Positions 1-7,439 are shown, counted from the stretch's first letter. The stretch: 17,476 nt of DNA from Legionellaceae bacterium (GCA_023266075.1 JAHFRX010000010.1:779-18254), one strand, 5' to 3'. Translations and numbers: made by a program. The notes: a model not told the origin generated them from the sequence alone.

Positions 1-1104
1 ACACTGACGGAGGATTATAGAACATCATTAGCGATACGATTATTGAATCTGAAACAAGCTTTTGTGGTGCAGTCTCTGATTAAGATGCAGTGGCAGCCTC
101 GTGGTTGGTTTAGGAGAGGGTATATTCAAAAAGTACGGAAAGAGTATATTGCAACACGCGCGCTTTTCCCGATGGAATATAAAAAATCAGTGCGTCAAAA
201 GGCCCGGTGGATTATTGGGATTGTGTTTCAAGAATGGGAAAATAATCCATGGCCAGAGGAGTGGCGTGTGCGTTATTCATTGTCACATGACAGAAAAGGA
301 TTCATCAGTCATTTTATCAATGGATTTGCGTATTTTATTTTTATATTTTGGATGATTTACACAGGGTGTACGCAATTTAATCCAAGCTATCCTTCTTTGA
401 ATGAACAATTTAATATGCATCCTTGGGTCTGGTGGTTAATTATTATCGTAACCCTCATCATGCTTGAGCGCATGTTACAACGTGTGATTGCTGTAAAAAG
501 AATTTATAGCTGGTTACCTGCTATTTTATCCATACCAAGAACTTTTTATGGTAATTTGCTTAACTTAAATGCGGTATTACGTGCATATCATGTCTTTTTT
601 GCAAAACAAATCAAACAATCAACGGTTTCAGTTTTTCCTACATGGGATAAAACGGATCATGTTTTTCCTGGCAGTCATATTTTAACGCCTTATCGTCGAC
701 GATTGGGGGATTTATTGATTGAGGCAAAAAAAATCACACAAGAACAACTCAATATCGCGATTTCAGAACAACAAAAATCGGGTGAGAGAATCGGCCGTAT
801 ATTATGTAATATGGGTATTTTAACACCCAGTGAGCTGACGCGTTGGTTGGTCCGGCAATATGATTTACAATGCTTTCCTAAAAGTATTCTAGAGATAGCC
901 TTAGAAAAATATGAACCTGTCATTTCACCAAAAATGCTAAAATGGCTGAGACAATATCATGTAAAATTATTATTTGTAGATCCGATACAAAAGACCATGA
1001 AATTAGGAATTGAAGATCCAACGAATGAATTATTGATTGAAAAAATCATGAGTTATATCGTGCCTTTTAAAGCACAATTCATGCTGATCGATCCTTACAG
1101 ATAA
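1..1104 (+). CDS. NfrB-like glycosyltransferase / phage-adsorption protein with C-terminal MshEN domain (5' end outside window)
   Basis: The reading frame is open from base 1, so the start lies upstream; a TTG at 43 is not a credible start because family sequence is already present before it. The first codons read TLTEDY, the acceptor-site ED motif of GT2 glycosyltransferases. A QxxRW motif follows (in RQKARW, about 190-207), then two hydrophobic segments (about 316-370 and 424-480) and a soluble C-terminal domain from about 690. That domain carries two MshEN-type half-repeats: RRLGDLL...Q near 697-774 and RIGRIL...MGIL...Q near 787-861. This order matches NfrB, the inner-membrane protein known from phage N4 adsorption in E. 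coli and reported to make an exopolysaccharide under c-di-GMP control. In the first half-repeat the usual Gly after the RLG box is Lys, so ligand binding is uncertain. The partner NfrA is not in the window. The family call is strong; the substrate is unknown. Confidence 0.85.
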   Translation, partial: TLTEDYRTSLAIRLLNLKQAFVVQSLIKMQWQPRGWFRRGYIQKVRKEYIATRALFPMEYKKSVRQKARWIIGIVFQEWENNPWPEEWRVRYSLSHDRKGFISHFINGFAYFIFIFWMIYTGCTQFNPSYPSLNEQFNMHPWVWWLIIIVTLIMLERMLQRVIAVKRIYSWLPAILSIPRTFYGNLLNLNAVLRAYHVFFAKQIKQSTVSVFPTWDKTDHVFPGSHILTPYRRRLGDLLIEAKKITQEQLNIAISEQQKSGERIGRILCNMGILTPSELTRWLVRQYDLQCFPKSILEIALEKYEPVISPKMLKWLRQYHVKLLFVDPIQKTMKLGIEDPTNELLIEKIMSYIVPFKAQFMLIDPYR

Positions 1105-1106
1105 AG

Positions 1107-1139
1107 AGACCTTATGTTAGAATAGTTTTCCTAAGGTCT
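1107..1139. repeat. 8-bp inverted repeat between the NfrB-like gene and ruvB
   Basis: AGACCTTA (1107-1114) and TAAGGTCT (1132-1139) are perfect complements separated by 17 nt. The repeat begins two bases after the NfrB-like stop codon. No run of T follows, so it is not a standard intrinsic terminator. It could be an operator, a weak attenuator or mRNA-end hairpin, or chance. Confidence 0.45.
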
Positions 1140-1163
1140 GGATAGGATAAAGTTAATTACATC

Positions 1164-2171
1164 ATGTTAGAAAGTGATCGTTTAGTAAGTGTGCAACCCG
1201 TCGCACGTGAAGAAGTACTCGATCGCGCAATTCGCCCTTTGCATTTGAAAGACTATATTGGACAAAGTGACGTGCGTCTGCAAATGCAGGTTTTTATAGA
1301 GGCCGCGATTAAACGTCAAGAACCACTCGATCATGTTTTAATTTTCGGGCCGCCTGGATTGGGCAAAACAACGCTTGCTAATATTATCGCACATGAGCTT
1401 GGCGTGAATTTACGACAAACTTCGGGACCTGTCTTAGAAAAAGCGGGTGATATTGCGGCTCTCTTGACAAATTTGCAAGAAAATGACGTGATGTTTATCG
1501 ATGAAATTCATCGACTAAGTCCTGTGATTGAAGAGATTCTCTATCCTGCGATGGAAGATTACAAATTAGATATTATGATTGGAGAGGGGCCTGCTGCACG
1601 CTCTATTAAATTAGATTTGCCCCCATTTACCTTAATCGGCGCTACAACACGAGCAGGCTCTTTAACTTCTCCATTACGTGATCGTTTTGGTATTGTACAG
1701 CGGTTAGAATTTTATTCAGTAGACGATCTGAGGCAGATCGTCTTGCGTTCGGCGCGTTTGCTTACCGTGGTGATTGATGAGCATGGCGCTATAGAAATTG
1801 CGAAAAGATCGCGCGGAACACCACGTATTGCAAATCGTTTATTACGACGTGTTCGAGATTATGCAGAGGTCACAAATGATGGCCGTATTACAGAAGAGAT
1901 GGCGCATTTTGCACTCGATAAATTACAAGTTGATCATCATGGCTTTGATGTGATGGATAGAAAATTACTACTCGCTGTGATTGAGCGTTTCGATGGAGGT
2001 CCAGTTGGCGTAGAGAGTATTGCTGCGGCAATTGGAGAAGAAAAAGGAACGATTGAAGATGTGATAGAACCTTATTTAATTCAGCAAGGTTATTTGATGC
2101 GTACGGCACGAGGACGTGTCGCTACATCACTTGCCTATCAACATTTTGGATTGATTGTAAAAGAATATTGA
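1164..2171 (+). CDS. ruvB: Holliday junction branch migration helicase RuvB
   Basis: RuvB is the hexameric AAA+ motor that, loaded by RuvA, drives branch migration of Holliday junctions in recombinational repair. The 335-residue product has normal family length. Visible motifs are Walker A GPPGLGKT (62-69), Walker B DEIH (113-116), sensor 1 TTRAG (161-165), the arginine-finger region LRDRFG (171-176) and sensor 2 RGTPRIANRLLRR (217-229). The C-terminal winged-helix part has GGPVGVESIAAAIGEE and a normal end. The N-terminus MLESDRLVS matches the family. Shine-Dalgarno pairing is weak: an AGGA lies 16 nt before the ATG. The gene sits 59 nt after the NfrB-like gene without ruvA or ruvC beside it, although ruvC-ruvA-ruvB next to tol genes is common in gammaproteobacteria. 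ruvA and ruvC must therefore lie elsewhere. Confidence 0.98.
   Translation: MLESDRLVSVQPVAREEVLDRAIRPLHLKDYIGQSDVRLQMQVFIEAAIKRQEPLDHVLIFGPPGLGKTTLANIIAHELGVNLRQTSGPVLEKAGDIAALLTNLQENDVMFIDEIHRLSPVIEEILYPAMEDYKLDIMIGEGPAARSIKLDLPPFTLIGATTRAGSLTSPLRDRFGIVQRLEFYSVDDLRQIVLRSARLLTVVIDEHGAIEIAKRSRGTPRIANRLLRRVRDYAEVTNDGRITEEMAHFALDKLQVDHHGFDVMDRKLLLAVIERFDGGPVGVESIAAAIGEEKGTIEDVIEPYLIQQGYLMRTARGRVATSLAYQHFGLIVKEY
1721..1743. repeat. 10-bp perfect hairpin inside ruvB
   Basis: AGACGATCTG (1721-1730) and CAGATCGTCT (1734-1743) form a perfect 10-bp stem with a 3-nt loop. It lies between the sensor 1 and sensor 2 codons and encodes part of the segment SVDDLRQIVLR. Only two T follow the stem. It may be coincidental. 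Confidence 0.4.
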
Positions 2172-2196
2172 CATTTGACCATACTTAGCATAAAAA
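2168..2196 (+). promoter_or_regulatory. Candidate sigma-70 promoter for tolQRAB
   Basis: A perfect TTGACA (-35, 2168-2173) overlaps the ruvB stop codon. It is followed after exactly 17 nt by TAAAAA (2191-2196), a 4/6 match to the -10 box. Transcription would start near 2203, leaving about 23 nt before the preferred tolQ ATG. This supports separate expression of the tol cluster and argues against a tolQ start at the TTG at 2175. Confidence 0.5.
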
Positions 2197-2225
2197 CGGC
2201 GCATTTATTTCTGAGGATATTGATC

Positions 2226-2900
2226 ATGACAGGGCATACAAGTATTTTGGGATATTTTTTACAAGCCGGTTTTGTTGTGAAAGCTGTGATGTTACTTTTG
2301 TTGATTGCATCGGTCATGACATGGACACTTATTTTTCAACGGGCATGGTTTTTTAAACAAAAAAAGGTGCAGTTTGATGGTTTTAGTCGTCGATTTTGGG
2401 GAAGCTCTGATTTGAGTCTTCTCTATGCAGATGTTGATCATAAAGTTGAAGAAAGAGACGGGCTTGCTGCTATCTTTCATGCCGGTTTTAAAGAGTTTTT
2501 GCGTGTTCGAGTTTTGAAAGCGTTTCCTTTTGAACCCATTGAACGTGTGATGCAGATTAGTCATACCAAAGAAGCGCAACGCTTAGAACAGCATTTACCA
2601 TGGTTTGCTTCTGTCGGTTCAATTGCGCCTTATATTGGGCTGTTTGGTACAGTTTGGGGTATTATGACATCATTTCAAGCCTTAGGGCAGGCACAACAGG
2701 CAACGATTGCCATGGTGGCTCCAGGGATATCTGAAGCGCTTGTCGCGACAGCATTAGGGCTTTTTACAGCCATCCCTGCTGTGATTGCATATAATCGATT
2801 TAGTACACGAGCGAATGAACTTATTGAAAACTATCAACTTTTTCAAGAAGAGTTTATTGCACTGATTGAAACGCAAACTGAACCACGCAAGGTTACATGA
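2226..2900 (+). CDS. tolQ: Tol-Pal system inner-membrane proton-channel subunit TolQ
   Basis: TolQ is the MotA/TolQ/ExbB-family subunit that, with TolR, uses the proton-motive force to energise TolA during outer-membrane constriction and lipid homeostasis. From the ATG at 2226 the product has 224 residues (E. coli about 230). It has one N-terminal membrane segment (about 15-38), a cytoplasmic loop, and two C-terminal segments (about 132-155 and 166-190). The conserved stretches are APYIGLFGTVWGIM and SEALVATALGLFTAIPAV. This start is chosen because GAGG at 2213-2216 lies 9 nt upstream and the N-terminus (MTGHTSILGYFLQAG) aligns with known TolQ. An in-frame TTG at 2175 would add 17 unsupported residues. 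The last bases overlap tolR in an ATGA. Confidence 0.95.
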   Translation: MTGHTSILGYFLQAGFVVKAVMLLLLIASVMTWTLIFQRAWFFKQKKVQFDGFSRRFWGSSDLSLLYADVDHKVEERDGLAAIFHAGFKEFLRVRVLKAFPFEPIERVMQISHTKEAQRLEQHLPWFASVGSIAPYIGLFGTVWGIMTSFQALGQAQQATIAMVAPGISEALVATALGLFTAIPAVIAYNRFSTRANELIENYQLFQEEFIALIETQTEPRKVT

Positions 2901-3355
2901 TGAAATTAAGACAAGTACGACGAAAAAGTCCAATGGCTGAAATTAATGTAGTTCCTTATATTGACGTTATGTTGGTGTTGTTAGTGATCTTCATGATCAC
3001 AGCGCCAATGTTGACACAAGGGATTACGGTTGAATTACCCCAAGCGCTCAGTGACAACGTGCAGTCTACCGGTCGTGAGCCTATTATCGTTTCTGTAGAT
3101 AGTCATGGGGCTTATTATTTAAATATCAGTCGTAATCCTGGATTACCCATCGCGCCTAATGCACTGATGGTTCGTGTTGCCGCAGAACTTGCGCTTGCGA
3201 AAGAGACCCATGAGCCGATTAACGTTTTGGTCAAAGGCGACCAAGGTGTTCCATATGGTAAAGTGGTCAGCGCAATGGGCTTATTAAAACAAGCAGGTGC
3301 TGAGCAAGTTGGTTTATTGACTGACTCGACCGTCACACAGGATAACGTCGCATGA
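2897..3355 (+). CDS. tolR: Tol-Pal system protein TolR
   Basis: This ExbD/TolR-family protein of 152 residues has a short cytoplasmic N-terminus, a single membrane helix (about 18-41) and a periplasmic domain. The helix contains the conserved YIDVMLVLLVIFMIT stretch; Asp23 is the proton-relay aspartate known in TolR. The periplasmic part keeps the family pattern (VELPQA; LVKGDQGVPYGKVVSAMGLLKQAG). It starts at an ATG overlapping the tolQ stop (ATGA, 2897-2900) and ends overlapping tolA, so the three genes are very probably translationally coupled. A second ATG three bases downstream is an alternative start. Confidence 0.96.
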   Translation: MMKLRQVRRKSPMAEINVVPYIDVMLVLLVIFMITAPMLTQGITVELPQALSDNVQSTGREPIIVSVDSHGAYYLNISRNPGLPIAPNALMVRVAAELALAKETHEPINVLVKGDQGVPYGKVVSAMGLLKQAGAEQVGLLTDSTVTQDNVA

Positions 3356-4275
3356 TAGAAGATCGCTCTTATTCATTTTTCCTTATGCTTGCTGTGTTGT
3401 TACATATGATATTAGCCATTTCGTTATTTTGGGAGCACAATAATAATGAGCGTCCCGCTTTGACGATGGAGGCAAATAATGCAGCGCCTAAAGTACGACA
3501 GCCTGAACATGCAGAGGAGCGTGTTATTAAGGCGGTGACGGTAGATGAGCATGAAGTGATGGCTGCAGTAAATCAATTGAAAAAAGAACGTGAACAAAAA
3601 GTACTGCTTGAAGCTAATCGTCAAAAATCACTTGCGATGCAAGCCGAGGCTGCAAGACAAAAACGTATCCAAGAACAACAAAAAATTGAGCGCTTAAAAC
3701 AAGAGTCGGATGCACTTTTGTTGACACAAAAGAAAAAATTAGAAGAAGAAAAGAAGAAAATGCAAGCACTTGCAAAACAACAAGCGCTACGTCAAAAAGA
3801 ATTAAAAGTATTGCAAGAAAAGCAGGAAGAAGTTAAAAAACAAAACGAACTTGAAGAAAAAAATCTGGCCGCCGTGCGCGTGCAGCATGAAATTGATGCA
3901 AAGGCACGTGAGTTAGAAGAGAAGAGAAAGCAAGAGGAAATAGTCAGAGCCGCTGAAGATTCAGCTAAAAAAATAAAAATTGCAGGTGTTGTTGATCGTT
4001 ACAAGGCATTAATTATCAATGCTATCAGCCAGCAATGGATCTTGCCCGATCATATCGATAATCGGTTATCGAGCCAATTTAGAATAAGGCTCGCACCTAA
4101 TGGCACAGTGCTTGAAGTGACATTGACACGAAGTAGTGGTGATCCTATTTTAGATCGTTCAGCACAATCTGCAATTTATAAAGCATCGCCATTACCTGTA
4201 CCGAGCGATCCGGAAATGTTTAATGTATTTAGAGATATTAGTTTGACTGTTAGACCTGAAAATGCACAAGGTTAA
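3352..4275 (+). CDS. tolA: Tol-Pal system bridging protein TolA
   Basis: TolA spans the periplasm from the TolQR motor to TolB/Pal at the outer membrane. The 307-residue product shows the expected three parts: an N-terminal membrane anchor (8-27), a long charged coiled coil rich in Lys, Glu and Gln (about 70-208), and a C-terminal TolA/TonB-like domain (about 212-303) with RYKALIINAISQQW, RLAPNGTVLEV and SGDPILDRSAQSAIYKASPLP. In the anchor, His18 and Leu21 fit the SHLS motif used to contact TolQR, but both serine positions are replaced (Ala14, Leu25). The protein is shorter than E. coli TolA (421 residues), mainly in the coiled coil. It overlaps tolR by 4 bp, and tolB starts 5 bp downstream. 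Confidence 0.95.
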   Translation: MIEDRSYSFFLMLAVLLHMILAISLFWEHNNNERPALTMEANNAAPKVRQPEHAEERVIKAVTVDEHEVMAAVNQLKKEREQKVLLEANRQKSLAMQAEAARQKRIQEQQKIERLKQESDALLLTQKKKLEEEKKKMQALAKQQALRQKELKVLQEKQEEVKKQNELEEKNLAAVRVQHEIDAKARELEEKRKQEEIVRAAEDSAKKIKIAGVVDRYKALIINAISQQWILPDHIDNRLSSQFRIRLAPNGTVLEVTLTRSSGDPILDRSAQSAIYKASPLPVPSDPEMFNVFRDISLTVRPENAQG

Positions 4276-4280
4276 TCAAC

Positions 4281-5552
4281 ATGAGGTATGAGGCTGTGAT
4301 ACGACAAATCATCTTAGGATTGGGAATATTATTCTCAGGATGTTCAGTAGCGATTGATCTTGAACTGACGCAGGGTGTCAATTCACAGCTTCCGATTGGA
4401 ATTGAACAGTTTGGTTCGGATACAGCATCACAATCTTTTACAGACGTGATTCAAAGTGATTTGAGTTTATCTGGACAATTTAAGTTTGTAAATTCAGCAG
4501 CCATACATGCTCCTATTGAGACGTGGCAACAGTTAGGTGCTGATAGTGTTATTTATGGTCATCTTGAGCGTATTGATGCTCATCGGTTTAATATCCATGT
4601 TGAACTTGTCGATGTGGCGATGCGAGGCAGACCATTATTTGCGAAAGATTATCAAACTGATGCTGCTTCAATCAGAAGACTTGCACATCATGTGAGTGAT
4701 GAAATTTATCAGAAATTAACCGGAGTACGAGGTGTGTTTTCCACGCGTATTGCTTATGTTCTCGTGCAGCGTGCTCAGTATAAAACACGTTATTCACTGG
4801 ATGTTGCTGATATGGATGGGAGTAATCCTCGAAGTCTATTGGTTTCTAGTGATCCTATCATGTCACCCGCTTGGTCACCGGATGCTCGACAGGTTGCTTA
4901 TGTTTCATTTGAGAAAAGACGTGCACAAATTTTCACAGTCTCTGTTGAAACTGGACAACGTCGTTTAGTGACTGATTTTCCCGGAATTAATGGTGCACCC
5001 GCTTGGTCACCGGATGGTCGGCAACTGTCTGTAGCTCTATCGAAAGGGGGGCATCTAAAAATTTATACGGTAGATCTTTCTACAGGGAATATGAAGCAAA
5101 TCACTTTTGGTGATGCAATTGATACAGAACCACGCTACACGCCAGACGGGAAGTCACTTCTGTTTACTTCAGGTCGAGGTGGGTCACCACAAATTTATAA
5201 ATTGGATTTAGCAACTGGCAGTATTGTTCGCCTCACTTTTGATGGTAATTATAATGCCAAGGCGAGCATGACACCAAACCAGCAACAAGTCGTCATGCTG
5301 CATCGGGGAGATGGTAGAGCATTTAACATTGGTTTGTTGCAAATTGGGCGAAGTGATATTTTACCTCTGACCGACTCTCCAGCAGATGAGTCCCCCACAC
5401 TGGCACCAAACGGTCGTTTAGTGATGTATGCAACGCATTATCAAGACAAAGGTGTATTGGGTCTGGTTTCAATTGATGGACATGCCCACTTTAGGATGCC
5501 GGCAAGAGATGGTGATATTCAAGAGCCTTCTTGGTCTCCTTATCTTGGCTAA
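4281..5552 (+). CDS. tolB: Tol-Pal system periplasmic beta-propeller protein TolB
   Basis: TolB is the periplasmic partner of Pal and TolA. The 423-residue product (E. coli 430) has a signal sequence, an alpha/beta N-terminal domain with the TolB signature LELTQGVNS just after the predicted cleavage site, and a C-terminal six-bladed propeller with repeated WSPDG-type blades (PAWSPDARQVAYVS, PAWSPDGRQLS, PRYTPDGKSLLFTSGRGG). It ends with the family-typical EPSWSPYLG. The signal region LGILFSGCSVA favours signal peptidase I cleavage after Ala24 (S-V-A). Cys21 sits in a poor lipobox (F-S-G-C), so lipidation is possible but less likely. AAGG at 4268-4271 is the ribosome site. pal, normally the next gene, is not here. 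Confidence 0.95.
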   Translation: MRYEAVIRQIILGLGILFSGCSVAIDLELTQGVNSQLPIGIEQFGSDTASQSFTDVIQSDLSLSGQFKFVNSAAIHAPIETWQQLGADSVIYGHLERIDAHRFNIHVELVDVAMRGRPLFAKDYQTDAASIRRLAHHVSDEIYQKLTGVRGVFSTRIAYVLVQRAQYKTRYSLDVADMDGSNPRSLLVSSDPIMSPAWSPDARQVAYVSFEKRRAQIFTVSVETGQRRLVTDFPGINGAPAWSPDGRQLSVALSKGGHLKIYTVDLSTGNMKQITFGDAIDTEPRYTPDGKSLLFTSGRGGSPQIYKLDLATGSIVRLTFDGNYNAKASMTPNQQQVVMLHRGDGRAFNIGLLQIGRSDILPLTDSPADESPTLAPNGRLVMYATHYQDKGVLGLVSIDGHAHFRMPARDGDIQEPSWSPYLG

Positions 5553-6360
5553 TTATCGATGGATGCTGTTGGGTGTATTGTATTGTCCATTTGCTTTAGC
5601 TTGGAATGCAACAGGGCATCGTGTTATTGCGCAAATTGCTTATGATCATTTGACATCACATGCAAAAAGTCGATTTAGCGCTTACAATCGGCTTTTAAAC
5701 CGGAAAAATCATGCTTACAGCTTTGTTGATGCCGCGGTTTGGTTAGATAAAGTGCGCTACATGAGTTCTTTGCCTCTGGAGATACATTATATCGACCTTC
5801 CTTTTACCGAAGAAGCGGGTTCTGCACTTCCTAAAGTTCGATCACCAAACGCGGTGACAGCTTTAACTGAAGCCGTGTTTTCTTTAAAAAATAAAAACAC
5901 AACAGCACGTGCTCGTGCGACTGCTTTGCGTGTGTTGGTTCATGTCGTTGGTGATTTACACCAGCCTTTACATGCGGCAACGCGTGTTTCACACTTTTAT
6001 CCAGAGGGTGACAAGGGTGGAAATTTAGTGAAGTTAGCATACAACCCCGTCGCTGATACTTTACATGCGTATTGGGATAAAGGAGCTGGTGTCTTACAGC
6101 CTATGGATAAAAGGCAAATTAAACATTACGCTGCTATGTTAGAGGCACGTTGGCCTTGTGCGGATGAAAAAATGTATGATTTTAACCATTGGGCTCAACT
6201 GTCTCACCAACTTGCTATAAAAGAGGCTTATGCACTACATAGTGATGACAATAGACTTGATTCAACTTATCAACGGCGTGCCATGGTCATTTCAGAGTCA
6301 CAATTAGCACTGGCCGGTTGCCGATTAGCCCATGTATTAAACCATATTGATGCTGCATAG
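5545..6360 (+). CDS. Secreted S1/P1-type zinc-dependent nuclease
   Basis: This family hydrolyses single-stranded nucleic acid and 3'-nucleotides outside the cytoplasm with a three-zinc centre. All nine zinc ligands of the P1 family can be placed. Counting the Trp of AWNATGH as mature residue 1, they are Trp1, His6, Asp49 (AAVWLD), His62 (EIHY), His114/Asp118/His124 (HVVGDLHQPLH) and His155/Asp159 (LHAYWD). The enzyme should therefore be active. The start is uncertain. TTG at 5545 gives a 19-residue signal peptide with a charged n-region and overlaps the tolB stop by 8 bp. ATG at 5563 leaves only 13 residues with no charge. ATG at 5509 gives about 30 residues. Cleavage after A-L-A would expose the ligand Trp, as the family requires. 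The gene follows tolB directly. Its last 91 bp are antisense to the PAP2 gene. Confidence 0.9.
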   Translation: MANYRWMLLGVLYCPFALAWNATGHRVIAQIAYDHLTSHAKSRFSAYNRLLNRKNHAYSFVDAAVWLDKVRYMSSLPLEIHYIDLPFTEEAGSALPKVRSPNAVTALTEAVFSLKNKNTTARARATALRVLVHVVGDLHQPLHAATRVSHFYPEGDKGGNLVKLAYNPVADTLHAYWDKGAGVLQPMDKRQIKHYAAMLEARWPCADEKMYDFNHWAQLSHQLAIKEAYALHSDDNRLDSTYQRRAMVISESQLALAGCRLAHVLNHIDAA

Positions 6361-7247
6361 CTGAGCAAAACAAGTCCAAAACTTGCGATAATATCCAATA
6401 TATAATGCCAACCCAGCAGTACACAGGAGAGGATCAAGAGTGTATTGTTAAGCAGCAGTGGCAAAAAAAGGAAACGAATATTTTTCACCAATAGTACACA
6501 TAAAATAGCCCAGATGGCATGAAATGACGGGAATGCAATGAGCCCACCTTCTATCGTGGTTGGCGTGAGATGATGATGAATTTGAGTGAATTTTAAGCCG
6601 GTGGCATATTGTGCATCGCTAAAATAAGGCAAATTCAGCAAACTTGCAGGGGCTGTGGTTGGGAAAAAATAATAACACGTGAAACCAAGTAGCGTTGTGA
6701 ATAAAAGATATTGATAATAGCGATGGAGTACATGATATTGTTTTGAAATCATGACTACGATGGGAAGAAAAGCCATTTGATAGTCTAGAGAAGCATAATT
6801 TATTTTTAAGATCTCTTTAAAAAAAGGATGTCGATGTGTCATGCGCAACATTGTTTCGATAGACCAAGGAAAGACTGTTTCCCAATTTAGGATGACGTTA
6901 TCGATGGGTTGGAAAGGGGTGTATTGCACGGCATTTGTTGCAAACGCTAGGATGACCATGATGCTTAAAAAAAGAAGTAGTTCTTCTGAGAAACGACACT
7001 CAGTACTCGAAGACCCGTACATGAGTCTCACGCCGACATGTAAAATACATAGCGTAAGACCTGTAAATCCTGTAAAGGGTGGAAAATAGTTATTACCAGG
7101 ATAATGATAAATCCAGGTATTCAATCCACAGGCAACACAAGACAAAACGATGAGTGTCACGCTGAGGTGAAGCAGCAAAAATACGTCAGGCGTCCTGCGT
7201 TGAGTCTTGGTTTTGTTGACTTTTGATGGCCAAATAAATTTCTTCAC
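6270..7247 (-). CDS. PAP2-superfamily membrane phosphatase/phosphotransferase (inositolphosphotransferase Aur1/Ipt1-like)
   Basis: This multi-pass membrane protein carries the PAP2 catalytic signatures in the variant seen in Aur1/inositol-phosphotransferase-like members: YYFFPTTAPAS, then FPSFHA (the PSxH box with the catalytic His, near 6533-6516), then GWHYILD (the HxxxD-type box, near 6413-6393). At least five hydrophobic helices are visible. Such enzymes move or remove phosphate groups on lipids; the substrate cannot be read here. The start is uncertain. GTG at 7247, with AGG 6 nt upstream, gives a Lys/Arg-rich cytoplasmic N-terminus before the first helix and a 325-residue product, but overlaps the upstream csrA by 62 bp in another frame. 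TTG at 7178 would just clear csrA. Still earlier ATGs (7373, 7298) lie wholly inside csrA and are unlikely. The last 30 codons are antisense to the nuclease gene. Confidence 0.82.
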   Translation of the reverse strand: MKKFIWPSKVNKTKTQRRTPDVFLLLHLSVTLIVLSCVACGLNTWIYHYPGNNYFPPFTGFTGLTLCILHVGVRLMYGSSSTECRFSEELLLFLSIMVILAFATNAVQYTPFQPIDNVILNWETVFPWSIETMLRMTHRHPFFKEILKINYASLDYQMAFLPIVVMISKQYHVLHRYYQYLLFTTLLGFTCYYFFPTTAPASLLNLPYFSDAQYATGLKFTQIHHHLTPTTIEGGLIAFPSFHAIWAILCVLLVKNIRFLFLPLLLNNTLLILSCVLLGWHYILDIIASFGLVLLSYAASIWFNTWANRQPASANCDSEMTMARR

Positions 7248-7389
7248 GATGGACCTGAATTGAGCGTGGCGCTTTAATGCCAAATTTGATATTTCCATGT
7301 TCCGGCGTCTTGAAAGCAATGACTTGAACAATTTCACCTTGGATATTAAACAGTAGGGGTTCTTCAAAAGCAAGCGTAACGATATTCAT
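7186..7389 (-). CDS. csrA: Divergent CsrA/RsmA-family RNA-binding regulator
   Basis: CsrA proteins are small dimers that bind GGA motifs in mRNA leaders and repress or stabilise translation. The 67-residue product keeps the C-terminal core clearly: GIKAP (37-41) and VHREEIY (46-52), with the RNA-contacting Arg48. The N-terminal strand is very different: canonical MLILTRR is MNIVTLA here, so both arginines at positions 6-7 are lost, and a four-residue insertion (around PEHG) extends the middle. It is therefore probably one of several CsrA paralogues, as is common in Legionellales, with altered RNA specificity. AAGG (7396-7399) sits 6 nt before the ATG and partly inside a small hairpin. The PAP2 gene follows on the same strand and is likely co-transcribed. 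Confidence 0.85.
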   Translation of the reverse strand: MNIVTLAFEEPLLFNIQGEIVQVIAFKTPEHGNIKFGIKAPRSIQVHREEIYLAIKSQQNQDSTQDA

Positions 7390-7396
7390 TTAAAAC

Positions 7397-7415
7397 CTTA
7401 TTATTTTTTAATAAG
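7397..7415 (-). promoter_or_regulatory. Small hairpin overlapping the csrA ribosome-binding site
   Basis: On the minus strand CTTATTA and TAATAAG form a 7-bp stem around a 5-nt A loop. Three of the four bases of the Shine-Dalgarno AAGG (7396-7399) lie in the 3' arm. The stem is AT-rich and weak. It could modestly limit ribosome access to csrA, or be only a by-product of AT-rich sequence. Confidence 0.35.
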
Positions 7416-7439
7416 TTATATCGTATATATGACTTAAAA

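Noticed and set aside
2175..2225. Upstream TTG extension of TolQ by 17 residues
   Set aside because: The ATG at 2226 has a proper ribosome site and family-like N-terminus, and the predicted promoter would start transcription after the TTG.
2984..3000. 6-bp inverted repeat GTGATC/GATCAC in tolR
   Set aside because: It falls in the conserved membrane-helix codons (VIFMIT) and is too short to mean more.
4864..5016. 21-bp exact direct repeat in tolB (4864-4884 and 4996-5016)
   Set aside because: It encodes the PAWSPD motif of adjacent propeller blades 44 codons apart, which is expected for the TolB fold.
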